Shown here one piece after another: positions 1 to 10,695 of a stretch of DNA of 64,000 nt. The notes beneath the pieces are model-generated. The model saw nothing but the letters and a program-made list of their open reading frames with translations. It was not told where the DNA came from and made no database searches. How positions within the stretch are numbered: the stretch's first letter is position 1; each line of letters starts with the position of its first letter. This DNA is from Arthrobacter sp. ATA002. GTDB lineage: Bacteria; Actinomycetota; Actinomycetes; Actinomycetales; Micrococcaceae. The position numbers were made by a program, and so were the translations under genes. The stretch is taken from assembly GCF_026898095.1 (NCBI RefSeq), contig NZ_CP114015.1, positions 1,054,001 to 1,118,000 on the forward strand, in the 5' to 3' direction.

Positions 1-657
1 TACATCGCTGACGAATTCAAGGATGCAGAACTTTCCCTCGACGTTGACGGCGCCCGGAAAATCCTCGAGGAGGCAGGCTATGCGTGGGCTGACGAAGCCC
101 TCATTGATCCTGACGGCGAGCCCGTTTCCTTCACGCTTGAGGTGCCCCAGGGATGGAATGACTACGTCACCGGCATCAGCCTCATCGCAGACCAGGTCAA
201 GGAAACCCTTGGCGCCGATGCAAAGGTCAACACGCCCGATGCCGACACATGGTGGGAGAACAAGCGCTCCGGCAACTTTGACGCCATCATGCACTGGACG
301 GACAGCGGCACAACGCCGTATGACCTCTACTCCGACACGATGGACGGCCGCTGGCTGCTGGCGGGCGACGCAGTGGACTACAACTTCGGCCGCTACGAGA
401 ACGACCGCGCCACGGAGCTGCTGAACACATATGCGACGTCGGGAAGCGACGAGGAACGCACCAAGGCCCTTGAAGAGGTCCAGAAGATCTTCGTCGAGGA
501 TGTTCCGGTGATCCCGGTGGGAACCCACCCCGCATTGGGCGAGTACAACACGCGCAACTACGTGGGATGGCCCAGCGAGGAAGACCAGTACGCGACCGCT
601 GACCCCGTGCAGGTCACCGTTCCGCTGATCCTCACGAAACTGACACCCGCCGAGTAG
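1..657 (+). CDS. ABC transporter solute-binding protein, family 5, C-terminal part (5' end outside window)
   Basis: The reading frame is open from base 1 to a TAG at 655-657, giving 218 residues of the C-terminal lobe of a family-5 (peptide/nickel/oligosaccharide) extracellular binding protein. Visible family features are the segment leading into a GWNDY stretch, the W-x-N/D-rich loop near base 250, and the closing NYVGWPSEEDQYA near residues 185-197. I associate a YxGWPSxxxxYA ending with family-5 members that bind oligosaccharides, not peptides; that association is from memory. The gene heads an operon with two ATPases, two permeases and a GH3 beta-glucosidase, so a beta-glucoside or cello-oligosaccharide ligand is inferred. 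The signal peptide and N-lobe are outside the window. Confidence 0.85.
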   Translation, partial: YIADEFKDAELSLDVDGARKILEEAGYAWADEALIDPDGEPVSFTLEVPQGWNDYVTGISLIADQVKETLGADAKVNTPDADTWWENKRSGNFDAIMHWTDSGTTPYDLYSDTMDGRWLLAGDAVDYNFGRYENDRATELLNTYATSGSDEERTKALEEVQKIFVEDVPVIPVGTHPALGEYNTRNYVGWPSEEDQYATADPVQVTVPLILTKLTPAE

Positions 658-729
658 CAACACCCGGAGGAAGGGAGGATGCCGCGGCATCCTCCCTTCA
701 TCCGACGACTCCCTGAAAGGGATCAACTC

Positions 730-1554
730 ATGCCAGAACCCCTTCTCAGCGTGCGCGATTTTTCCGTCGTGTACGACGTCGATCCGCCCGTGGAGGCGGT
801 GAAAAACGTAACCCTCGAACTGCAGCGCGGCGAGATTCTCGGGCTTGCAGGGGAGAGCGGGTGCGGTAAGACGACGCTCGCGTACGGAGTCCAGCGTCTG
901 CTTCGAGTCCCCGCTGTCATCACCAGCGGCAGCGTGACGTTCCATGATTCATCCGGGACCGCTATCGACGTCAACTCGCTCGGGGCCGAGGAAATGCGCC
1001 GCTTCCGGTGGAACAAAGTATCGATGGTGTTCCAGGGCGCCATGAACGCCCTTAACCCGGTCACGACAATCGGTGCCCAGCTCGACGACGTGTTCCTCGT
1101 GCACCGCCCTGAACTGTCCAGGCGCGAGCGCCGGTCCGCTTGCGAGGAGCTGCTGGAGATCGTCGCCGTGGGACGCGACCGTACCCGCTCCTATCCGCAT
1201 GAGTTGTCCGGAGGCATGCGCCAGCGCGTGATGATTGCGATGGCGCTTGCCCTGCGTCCCCAGCTGATGGTCATGGATGAACCTACAACTGCGCTGGATG
1301 TACTGGTACAGCGCGAAATCCTGCGGAAAATCTCACAACTTCGCCACGAGTTTGGCTTTTCAGTCATCTTCATCACCCACGACCTCCCGCTGCTGCTGGA
1401 GATCAGCGACCGGATCGCTGTTATGCGCGATGGCACGATCATCGAACTCGCGTCGGCACGCGAGATCTGGGAGCGCCCGCAGCATGAGTACACCAAGACG
1501 CTGCTGGCGTCGTTCCCGCGCCTCACCGGCGAGAGGGGAGTCCTGGTCCGATGA
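730..1554 (+). CDS. ABC transporter ATP-binding protein, DppD/OppD type
   Basis: A 274-residue ATPase that powers a Dpp/Opp-family importer at the inner face of the membrane. Walker A is GESGCGKTT (residues 41-49), the signature is ELSGGMRQR, and Walker B is VMDEPTTALD, followed by the switch histidine in ITHDLPLL. The C-terminal tail is shorter than in many DppD proteins and I see no obvious Fe-S cysteine cluster. The frame is open from 679, but the ATG at 730 is preceded by GAAAGGGA and gives the usual MPEPLLSVRD beginning, so I chose it. Its TGA overlaps the ATG of the next ATPase by four bases (ATGA), which indicates translational coupling in one operon. Confidence 0.9.
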   Translation: MPEPLLSVRDFSVVYDVDPPVEAVKNVTLELQRGEILGLAGESGCGKTTLAYGVQRLLRVPAVITSGSVTFHDSSGTAIDVNSLGAEEMRRFRWNKVSMVFQGAMNALNPVTTIGAQLDDVFLVHRPELSRRERRSACEELLEIVAVGRDRTRSYPHELSGGMRQRVMIAMALALRPQLMVMDEPTTALDVLVQREILRKISQLRHEFGFSVIFITHDLPLLLEISDRIAVMRDGTIIELASAREIWERPQHEYTKTLLASFPRLTGERGVLVR

Positions 1555-2363
1555 CCACACTCGAGTTCCAAAACGTATCCAAGCGCTACCGGGTGCGCGG
1601 TGCAGCGCCGATGCTTGCCCTGGAGGGGGTCAGCTTCACTCTGCACGACCGCGAAACCATTGCGCTGGTAGGCCAGTCCGGCAGCGGCAAGTCCACCATT
1701 GCGAAGATCCTGACCCAACTGGAGATCCCTACCAGCGGCAGCGTACTGCTGGACGGTAAACCGATCCCACGCCGGGGCAAGGGGCTCCGCAGCTACCGCC
1801 AAACACTGCGGATGGTGTTCCAGGATCCCTTCGCCTCACTGAACCCGTACCACTCCATCAGATACAACATTGAGCGTCCGCTTCGCTTGGACAACGTCGT
1901 TCCCAAAGCCGAAACAGAGGAGGAGGTCAGGCGGCTCCTCGACAGGGTGCAGCTGGACGTGAACGCCGTTATCGACCGCCGCCCGCACGAACTGTCCGGA
2001 GGTCAGCGCCAGCGCGTAGCGATCGCACGGGCACTCGCGTCCCGGCCGGCACTGCTGGTCGCGGACGAGCCGGTGTCGATGCTGGACGTTTCTATTCGTC
2101 TCGGCGTCCTGAACCTGCTCTCGGACCTGCAGCGCGAGGAAGGGCTGGGGCTGCTCTACATCACCCATGACCTCGCAACAGCCCGCCACTTCAGCGACGA
2201 AATCATGGTCCTGCACCATGGCCGCGTGGTCGAACACGGGCCGGCCGATGAGGTCATCCTGAATCCCCAGCATGAATACACCAGGGAACTTCGGGCGGCG
2301 TCGCCCGATCCCGAAAAGCACTTCGCTTCGGTGCCGGGTACAAATGAAGGCGGTGCCGCGTGA
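1551..2363 (+). CDS. ABC transporter ATP-binding protein, DppF/OppF type
   Basis: The second ATPase of the importer, 270 residues. Walker A is GQSGSGKST (41-49), the signature is ELSGGQRQR, and Walker B is VADEPVSMLD, followed by ITHDLATAR. The EPVSMLD form of Walker B is common in DppF/OppF partners. It starts at an ATG overlapping the upstream stop and itself ends in GTGA, where the GTG starts the first permease. The unbroken chain of four-base overlaps shows that these ATPases and permeases are one transcription and translation unit, so the ATPases pair with each other as a heterodimer. Ligand identity follows only from the linked beta-glucosidase. Confidence 0.9.
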   Translation: MTTLEFQNVSKRYRVRGAAPMLALEGVSFTLHDRETIALVGQSGSGKSTIAKILTQLEIPTSGSVLLDGKPIPRRGKGLRSYRQTLRMVFQDPFASLNPYHSIRYNIERPLRLDNVVPKAETEEEVRRLLDRVQLDVNAVIDRRPHELSGGQRQRVAIARALASRPALLVADEPVSMLDVSIRLGVLNLLSDLQREEGLGLLYITHDLATARHFSDEIMVLHHGRVVEHGPADEVILNPQHEYTRELRAASPDPEKHFASVPGTNEGGAA

Positions 2364-3354
2364 GAATCCCCGTACGCTTTATTGCCAGCCGCACTGCGTT
2401 TTACCTGTTCACGGCCTGGGCAGCGATTACCATCAACTTCTTCCTGCCGCGGCTCATGTCAGGTGATCCCGTCACCGCATACATGCAGCGCAACGCCGGG
2501 GAGATCACTCCGGAAGCTGCCCGGTCCCTGCGCATTCTCTTTGGCCTGGACGAGGACACCTCGGTGTGGCAGCAGTACCTCGACTACTGGGCGCTGCTGT
2601 TCAGCGGTGATCTCGGGCGTTCCTTCTCGAACGGCCTGGCACCGGTGGGCGACGTGATCGCCTCGGCACTGCCGTGGACCCTGGGACTTGTCGGGATCGC
2701 CACCGTCGTTTCCTTCGTCCTCGGGACGGCAACAGGCGCCCTGATCGGATGGCGCCGCGGAAGCAAAGCCGACATCATTGTCCCGATCTCTACGTTCTTC
2801 AGCACCGTGCCGTACTTCTGGCTCGGCCTGATCGCGATCGCGGTCTTCTCGACGGTCCTGGGCTGGTTCCCGGCCTCACACGCCTACGACAAGGGCTCGT
2901 CCCCCGAATTCACCCTGGACTTTATCGGTCAGGTGGTATCCCACGGCGCCCTGCCGGCGATCACCATTGTGATCGCATCCCTGGGCGGCTGGATTCTCGG
3001 CATGCGGAACATGATGCTCACAGTGCTCGACGAGGACTACATCACCGTCGCCCAGGCAAAAGGCATGCCGAACCGCCGCGTGCTCTGGAACTACGCAGCA
3101 CGCAATGCCATGTTGCCGCAGCTCTCCAGCTTTGCCCTGTCCCTGGGCTTTATCGTCGGCGGCACCATTGTGATGGAGATGGTGTTCTCCTACCCCGGAG
3201 TCGGCAAGCTGCTGCTCGATGCAACCACCGCAAAGGACTTTCCACTGATGCAGGGGCTGTTCCTCATCATCACCCTGGCCGTGCTGTGTGCAAACATCCT
3301 CGCTGACATTGCCTACGCGGTCCTTGACCCCGAACACGCCAAACGGAGGCCTGA
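2360..3354 (+). CDS. ABC transporter permease, DppB type (3' end frameshifted in this sequence)
   Basis: First transmembrane subunit, GTG start at 2360 overlapping the ATPase stop. It shows the DppB plan: an N-terminal helix, a DxLGxSF-like motif (GDLGRSF), then five helices with the EAA loop around AKGMPNRRVLWNYAARNA. As written the frame runs on through 3354 into the next permease, giving a 682-residue fusion. However, in the +1 frame the text just after the CCCC run at 3328-3331 reads D-P-R-T-R-Q-T-E-A followed by a TGA at 3352-3354, which is the usual DppB ending. One missing C would restore it and separate the genes. I therefore annotate DppB to 3354, 331 residues after correction. Confidence 0.8.
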
Positions 3355-3355
3355 T

Positions 3356-4404
<1,049 letters not shown>

Positions 4405-4408
<4 letters not shown>

Positions 4409-6663
4409 CGACCCCGGAAATCCGTACCGACACTCTGCCGTACCAAGACCCCTCGCTTCCCATTCCAGAGCGCGTTGCCGACCTCCTTGGCCGTATGACG
4501 CTGGAGGAGAAGGTGGGCCAGATGCTTCAGCTGGACGCGAGGGACTGCCTTGAGGACCATGTGCTCCGGAAGCATGTCGGCTCGATCCTGCACACGTCGC
4601 CGGAACGGATTGTGCGTGCCAACGAGCTGACCGGCCAGACCCGGCTCCGCATTCCGCTGCTGGTGGCCGAGGACTGCATCCACGGGCATTCGTTCTGTGA
4701 GGGCGCCACGATCTACCCGACGCAACTGGGGATGGCCGCGTCGTGGGACGCGGGCCTGCTGGAACGTGTTGCCCGGGCGACTGCTGTCGAGGTGGCGGCC
4801 ACCGGCGTGCACTGGACCTTCTCTCCCGTGCTGTGCATCTCCCGGGACCTGCGCTGGGGGCGCGTCAACGAGACCTTCGGCGAAGACCCGTTTCTCATCG
4901 GTGAACTCGCCTCTGCCATGGTTCGGGGTTACCAGGGCGACGGCCTGACCGATCCGACCGCGATTCTGGCAACGGCCAAGCACTTCGCCGGGTACTCGGA
5001 GACACAAGGAGGACGTGACGCCAGCGAGGCCGATATCTCCCGCCGCAAGCTCCGCTCGTGGTTCCTGCCGCCGTTCGAACGGGTCGCGCGGGAGGGATGC
5101 CGCTCCTTCATGCTCGGGTACCAAAGCATGGACGGGGTGCCGATCACGATCAATGACTGGCTCCTCAGCGACGTCCTGCGCGGCGAGTGGGGATATACCG
5201 GCACACTCATCACCGATTGGGACAACGTTGGCCGGATGGTCTGGGAACAGCAGGTGCAGCCTGACTACACGCACGCAGCCGCTGCCGCAGTGCGCGCCGG
5301 CAACGACATGATCATGACAACCCCCAAGTTCTTCGAGGGAGCATTGGACGCCGTGGGCCGCGGACTGCTTCGTCCAGAGGCTTTCGATGCGGCAGCAGTA
5401 CGCATCCTGACCCTGAAGTTCGAGCTTGGACTGTTCGAGGACCCGCGGCTTCCCTCCGCCGAAGCAGCCAGCATCGTTGGGCGCCCCGAGCACACCGCAC
5501 TGAATCTCGAAGCAGCCCGCCGGTCGATCGTCCTGCTGGAAAATGACGGACTGCTGCCGCTGTCAGCTGACCGGCCGACACGGATCGCCGTGGTAGGCCC
5601 GCTGGCCGACGCCGCCCAGACCCAGCTGGGTGACTGGGCCGGAGGGTCGGGCCAGGCGGGGTGGCTCGACGGGCAGCCCCGGGACATGATTACGACCGTG
5701 CTCGACGGCCTCCGGGGAGTTGCTCCGGACGCGTGGACGGTGAACTTCGCGCAGGGCGCGGAGATCCTCACCCTTGAGCAGGACCCCGCCGGGGCAGCCT
5801 TCCCCGACGGCCAGCCCCGTCCTCCGCACGTTGTGCCGTCCGCGCCGAATCCGGCGCTGATTGCAGAAGCGGTTGGCCTGGCCGATGAGGCTGACGTGGT
5901 GGTTGCCGTCGTAGGCGACCGGATCGAGCTTGTCGGGGAGGGCCGCTCGACGGCCACCCTGGAGCTGGTCGGCGGTCAAAATGCCATGCTGAACGCGCTA
6001 ATTGCCTCGGGGAAACCTGTGGTGGTGGTGCTGCTTGCTTCCAAGCCGCTCGTCCTGCCGGTCTCGGTGCAGCAGGCAGCGGCTGTCATCTGGGCATCCA
6101 ATCCGGGAATGGAAGGCGGAAGGGCGCTCGCCGAAATCCTTGCCGGCGAGGTGGAGCCCTCAGGGCGCCTGCCGATCTCCTTTGCGCGGCACGTCGGTCA
6201 GCAGCCGACGTACTACAACCAGATCCGCGGCCAGCACGGCGACCGTTACGCCGACCTCACCCAGTCTCCAGCCTGGGCCTTTGGCGAGGGACTCAGCTAC
6301 ACCACGATCGAGTACCGGGACCTGGTTTTGGATGAGGCAGTGCTGACATCGTCCGGCATGATCGCCGGACACGTCACGGTGGCGAACACCGGCGCGCGCC
6401 CGGCGCTGGAAACCGTGCAGATCTATGTGAGGGACATGGTGACATCGGTCAGCTGGACCGACAGGGAACTCAAGGGCTTCCGGCAGGTTGATGTGGCCCC
6501 CGGCGAATCAGTGCGCGTGCCGCTGGAGCTGCCCGTCGCTGAATGCACAATCGTTGATGCGGCCGGAGGGCGTGTCGTGGAACCGGGGGACTTTGAACTT
6601 CTTGTCGGTCCCTCGTCGCGGGCAGAGGTGCTGCTCAAAGCTGCGTTCACCGTCACGGCGTAA
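4405..6663 (+). CDS. Glycoside hydrolase family 3, beta-glucosidase type
   Basis: A 752-residue GH3 enzyme that removes non-reducing beta-D-glucosyl (or related) units. The N-terminal TIM-barrel domain carries FGEDPF and the substrate-binding KHFAGY, and the nucleophile is Asp271 in LITDWDN. The alpha/beta-sandwich domain holds GEGRSTATLEL, where Glu512 is a candidate acid/base, and a fibronectin-like domain closes the protein (about residues 620-752). There is no signal peptide, so it should act in the cytoplasm on imported sugars. It is the last gene of the transport operon (ATGA overlap with the permease) and is followed by a hairpin. Beta-xylosidase or other specificity cannot be excluded. 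Confidence 0.92.
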
Positions 6664-6676
6664 CGGTAGGCAGGCA

Positions 6677-6700
6677 GGTCCGGCTCCAGATGGCCGGACC
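6677..6700 (+). terminator. Candidate terminator after the GH3 gene
   Basis: A perfect 8-bp stem, GGTCCGGC (6677-6684) with GCCGGACC (6693-6700), encloses an 8-nt loop 13 bases after the GH3 stop. A short pyrimidine stretch follows but no real U tract, so termination efficiency is uncertain. Confidence 0.5.
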
Positions 6701-6797
6701 CGCCCGCTTTCCGGGATTCGTTGCGTCCCAAATTCGCGCGGTGTGCAATTATCACAGGGTGCGCGACCGGCGCCACATCGTCCCGGGGAGCAAGAAC

Positions 6798-8606
6798 ATG
6801 CGTTTGAACCGCCTGACCAAGCTGGCTGCCGCCTGCGCCGCAGCTGCCCTGGCCCTGGGTGCCTGTACCGCGGACGAAGGAGATGCCGAGGAACTGCCCG
6901 GTGCGCTGCCTACGCCCGGCGGCGAAATCTCCGTGGCCGAGGCCGGCGTCGTCGATTCCTTCAACCCGCAGTCGGCAGCCGGGAACACCGACATCAACCG
7001 GAAACTGGCCTATGCCACACACTCGGGTTTCAACTACGTGGACAACAACCTTGAGATCATCCCGCTGGAGCAGTTCGGTACGTACGAGCAGGTCTCCGAG
7101 GATCCGCTGACGGTCAAGTACACGGTCAACGAGGGCGTGGCCTGGTCCGACGGCGCCCCGGTGGGCGCCGATGACCTGATGCTCGCGTGGGCGGCGGCGT
7201 CCGGATGGTTCGACGACGAGCTCCTGTCCGCCGACGGCACCCCGCTGTCCGGGACCCGCTACTTCGACTACGCCGGTTCCACCCAGGCACTGGCGCTGAC
7301 CGGGCTGCCCGAAATCGGTGACGACAACCGGTCCATCACGCTCACCTATTCACGGCCCTACGCCGACTGGGAGACGGCCTTCGGATCCCTGTCGGACAGC
7401 AGCGGAATCAGTGTCCCGGCGCATATCGTGGCGCAGGGAGCCGGGCTGGCCGATGAAAAGGCACTAACGGAGCTGATTCGCGATACACCCGGCGGGGACC
7501 CGCTGAACCCCGCGCCGGTGAACCCGGAACTCCGTGCCGTGGCCGAGTACTGGAACACCGCCTTCGATGCGCGGACCCTGCCCGAGGATCCCGCCCTGTA
7601 CCTCTCCAACGGGCCCTTCATCGTCTCCGACATCAACCCCGGGGTCTCCCTGACCCTGGTCCGCAATGAAGACTATGCGTGGGGCACCGGGCCGGACCTG
7701 GATGAAATCACCATCCGCTTTCTCCCGGACCCGGCGGCCCAGACAGCGGCTTTGAAGGACGGGACGGTGGACATCGTGTCCCCGCAGCCCGACGGCAGCA
7801 CCCTCCCCGACCTGGAGGAACTCGAAGCACTTGGGAACGTTCACCTGCACCGCGGCAACCAGCTGGCCTACGACCACCTGGACCTGACCTTCGACGGCGT
7901 GTTCGCCTCCGCCGGCGTGCGTGAAGCCTTCCTGAAGACGGTTCCGCGCCAAGCCATCGTGGATGCGACGGTGCAGGGCCTGCAGCCCGGTGAGGAACCC
8001 CTGGATTCCCAGGTCTTCCTCATCGACCAGGCCGGGTACGGGGAGTCCGCCGCCGGCAACGGATCCAGTGAATTCGCCGAGGTGGACGTGGCCGGAGCCC
8101 GGGAACTGCTCGACGGCGAGACGCCTGTAATCCGCGTCCTGTACGACCGCGACAACGCCTACCGTGCCGAAGCCTTCCGCCTGATCCGGGAATCCGCCGC
8201 GGAGGCCGGGTTCGACGTCGTCGACGGCGGCCTTCCTGCGGGGGAGTGGGCAGCAGGGCTGGGAAGCGGCAGCTATGACGCCGCGATCTTCGGCTGGACC
8301 GCCAGCGGCGTGGGGGTGGCCGGCGTGCCGCAGATTTTTGCCACCGGCGCGGCGTCGAACTACAACGGTTTCTCCAGCCCTGAGGCGGATGAGCTGATGG
8401 CAAGGCTTGTGGTGGAGACCGACACCGGGCGGCGGGAAGAACTCTCCGCCGAGATCGACCGGCTGATTTGGGAAGCAAACTACGGGCTGCCGCTGTACCA
8501 GCTGCCCGGGCTGCACGCCTCGGCCGACACCCTTGAGGGTGTGGAGTACATGCCGAATTCCACCGGTCTGTGGTGGAACGCCTGGGAATGGAAGATCCTC
8601 CGGTAA
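6798..8606 (+). CDS. ABC transporter solute-binding lipoprotein, family 5 (first of two)
   Basis: A 602-residue Dpp/Opp-type binding protein. The lipoprotein signal peptide ends in LALGAC with the lipidated Cys at residue 23, so it should sit on the outer face of the membrane. The family-5 fold is recognisable by VKYTVNEGVAWSDGAPV (strand and loop of domain I) and DELMARLVVETDTGRREELS near the end. The frame opens at 6690, but the ATG at 6798 has CGGGGAG seven bases upstream and gives a proper signal peptide. It stands between a terminator hairpin and a second binding protein, so it may be monocistronic or lead the downstream importer. It is divergent from the gene-8924 protein, so it may bring a different ligand to the same permease. 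Confidence 0.88.
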   Translation: MRLNRLTKLAAACAAAALALGACTADEGDAEELPGALPTPGGEISVAEAGVVDSFNPQSAAGNTDINRKLAYATHSGFNYVDNNLEIIPLEQFGTYEQVSEDPLTVKYTVNEGVAWSDGAPVGADDLMLAWAAASGWFDDELLSADGTPLSGTRYFDYAGSTQALALTGLPEIGDDNRSITLTYSRPYADWETAFGSLSDSSGISVPAHIVAQGAGLADEKALTELIRDTPGGDPLNPAPVNPELRAVAEYWNTAFDARTLPEDPALYLSNGPFIVSDINPGVSLTLVRNEDYAWGTGPDLDEITIRFLPDPAAQTAALKDGTVDIVSPQPDGSTLPDLEELEALGNVHLHRGNQLAYDHLDLTFDGVFASAGVREAFLKTVPRQAIVDATVQGLQPGEEPLDSQVFLIDQAGYGESAAGNGSSEFAEVDVAGARELLDGETPVIRVLYDRDNAYRAEAFRLIRESAAEAGFDVVDGGLPAGEWAAGLGSGSYDAAIFGWTASGVGVAGVPQIFATGAASNYNGFSSPEADELMARLVVETDTGRREELSAEIDRLIWEANYGLPLYQLPGLHASADTLEGVEYMPNSTGLWWNAWEWKILR

Positions 8607-8923
8607 CCGCTGTTCCGGCCGGTCAACCCAACTGCCGCCGAAGTATGACACAGATCACCCCCGGGTCATAGAATTGCGTCGTAATGTGATCCGCGTATAT
8701 CGAATCGTTACAGTTGCATGTCTTTCTATGTATTTCCTGCAATGCGGGGCCGTTTTTCCTCCTTGGCGGCTTCCGAAGGCGCCGAAGCGGTCATTCGCCG
8801 CTCTCTGAAGTGAGTACGGTATGGGCCGAAAGCAATTGCTTTTGAACCTGTGAGTCGGCTCACTGCTAGAGGGCCGCACTGCCGGTCGCTATGCGTCCGG
8901 AGTTAGAAAACTAAGGAGGCGGA
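8607..8923 (+). promoter_or_regulatory. 317-bp intergenic region with possible promoter for the second binding protein
   Basis: No gene is visible here. TTGCGT (8674-8679), a 16-bp spacer and TATATC (8696-8701) make a weak sigma70-like pair in a locally AT-rich patch. The end of the region carries a perfect AAGGAGG ribosome-binding site at 8913-8919 for the next gene. Promoter assignment is tentative. Confidence 0.3.
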
Positions 8924-10567
8924 ATGCGCTCCCCACGCACTCCCAAACTACTCAGCGTTGCAGCCGTTGCCCTGTTGGCACTCACCGCCTGCGGCGGTGG
9001 CGACAACTCAGCAGATGCCGGCGCAGAGGGTGACACCGGCCGCGTCATCATTGCCGACGGTTCCGAGCCGGCACAGCCGCTGATCCCCACGAACACCAAC
9101 GAGGTGGGCGGCGGAGCCGTCCTGGACCTGCTGTTCGCGGGCCTCATCAGCTACGACGCAGACGGCACGCCGCAGAACGAAATGGCCGACTCGATCGACA
9201 CCGAAGATGCGCAGAACTACACCATCAAGCTGAAGGAAGGCAAGACCTTCAGCAACGGCGACCCGGTAACGGCGTCGTCGTTCGTCGACGCGTGGAACTT
9301 CGGTGCCGCTGCCAAGAACGCCCAGCTCGGCAACACCTTCTTCGAGAGCATCGAAGGCTACGAGGAAGCCAGCGCCGAGGGCTCCACAGTGGAGACCATG
9401 TCCGGCCTCAAGGTAGTGGATGACACCACCTTCACGGTGACCCTGAGCCAGCCGGAATCCGACTGGCCGCTGCGCCTGGGCTACAGCGCCTTCTACCCGA
9501 TGACCGCCGCGGCTCTGGCCGACCCGGCCACCTATGGGGAAAACCCCGTGGGTAACGGTCCGTACAAGTTCGCCGGCGAGGGCGCCTGGCAGCACAACCA
9601 GCAGATCGAACTGGTTCCCAACGAGTCCTACGACGGACCGCAGAAGGCCCAGAACGCCGGCGTGACGTTCAAGATTTACCAGAACGACACCACCGCCTAC
9701 CAGGACCTGATTTCCGACAACCTGGACATCCTGAAGACCATCCCGACGTCCGACGTCAAGAACTTCAAGAACGACCTGGGCGAGGAACGCTCCATCGAGT
9801 CGCCGTATGCGGGCAACCAGACCATCGCGATTCCGTACTACCTCGAGAACTGGAGCGGCGAAGCCGGCAAGCTGCGCCGCCAGGCCCTGTCCATGAGCAT
9901 TGACCGGGAAGAAATCACCCGGGTGATCTTCAGCAACGGCCGCACCCCGGCCCAGGACTTCACCGCACCGGTGCTGGAGGGCTTCGACGAGGACCTGCCC
10001 GGCAGCGAAAACCTGGAGTTCAACCCGGACGAGGCCAAGAAGCTGTGGGCCGAGGCGGAGGAGATCTCGCCGTACAACGAGGCCGAGCCGCTCACCATCG
10101 CCTACAACGCGGATAAAGGAGACCACAAGACCTGGGTCGAAGCCGTCATCAACGGCCTGAAGAACAACCTCGGTATTGAGGCCACCGGAAAGCCGTACGC
10201 CACGTTCAAGGAAGCCCGCACGGAAGCAACCGGAGGCGCTCTGACCGGCGCCATCCGGTCCGGCTGGCAGGCCGACTATCCGTCGCTCTACAACTTCCTG
10301 GGCCCGATTTACACCGAGGGTGCAGGATCCAACGACGCGCGCTATGACAACCCGGAGTTCGACGAGCTGCTGAGCACCGGCCTCGCGGCGTCCAGCGTCG
10401 AAGAAGGCAGCGAAATCATGAACCAGGCGCAGGAAATGCTCCTGGAAGATCTGCCGGCCATTCCCCTGTGGTACCAGGTTGCCCAGGGCGGCTGGAGCAC
10501 CAACGTGACCAACGTTGAGTTCGGCTGGAACGGTGTGCCGCTGTACCACGCCATCACCGGCAAGTAA
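8924..10567 (+). CDS. ABC transporter solute-binding lipoprotein, family 5 (second of two, OppA-like)
   Basis: A 547-residue family-5 binding protein. The signal peptide ends LLALTAC (Cys23), followed by a Gly/Asp/Ser-rich linker, so this is a surface lipoprotein. Domain features include IKLKEGKTFSNGDPVTASSF, GNGPYKF and the C-terminal YNNPEFD-like block (ARYDNPEFDELL). The combination with SGWQADYPSLYNFL resembles oligopeptide-binding OppA/DppA proteins of Gram-positive bacteria, so peptides are the likeliest ligand. AAGGAGG lies five bases before the ATG, suggesting high expression. It is followed by a strong hairpin and then the two permeases and the double ATPase, the usual layout for an importer whose binding protein is made in excess. 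Confidence 0.9.
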   Translation: MRSPRTPKLLSVAAVALLALTACGGGDNSADAGAEGDTGRVIIADGSEPAQPLIPTNTNEVGGGAVLDLLFAGLISYDADGTPQNEMADSIDTEDAQNYTIKLKEGKTFSNGDPVTASSFVDAWNFGAAAKNAQLGNTFFESIEGYEEASAEGSTVETMSGLKVVDDTTFTVTLSQPESDWPLRLGYSAFYPMTAAALADPATYGENPVGNGPYKFAGEGAWQHNQQIELVPNESYDGPQKAQNAGVTFKIYQNDTTAYQDLISDNLDILKTIPTSDVKNFKNDLGEERSIESPYAGNQTIAIPYYLENWSGEAGKLRRQALSMSIDREEITRVIFSNGRTPAQDFTAPVLEGFDEDLPGSENLEFNPDEAKKLWAEAEEISPYNEAEPLTIAYNADKGDHKTWVEAVINGLKNNLGIEATGKPYATFKEARTEATGGALTGAIRSGWQADYPSLYNFLGPIYTEGAGSNDARYDNPEFDELLSTGLAASSVEEGSEIMNQAQEMLLEDLPAIPLWYQVAQGGWSTNVTNVEFGWNGVPLYHAITGK

Positions 10568-10575
10568 TCCCACAG

Positions 10576-10611
10576 CCCAGGGCCCGGCTGCACCGCAGCC
10601 GGGCCGCTGGG
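10576..10611 (+). terminator. Hairpin between binding protein and permease (partial terminator or mRNA stabiliser)
   Basis: A perfect 11-bp stem, GGCCCGGCTGC (10581-10591) with GCAGCCGGGCC (10595-10605), has a 3-nt loop, and flanking CCCAG/CTGGG lengthens it after one bulge. No U tract follows. The position just after a binding-protein gene fits read-through attenuation that lowers permease expression; this role is inferred. Confidence 0.55.
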
Positions 10612-10695
10612 CCGCTCCAATGTAAAGGTGCTCTTTAGAATGAGTTTCACCATCCCCCCTCACTGCGCGTTTTCCGTGCCGCGGGGAGACGTCTG

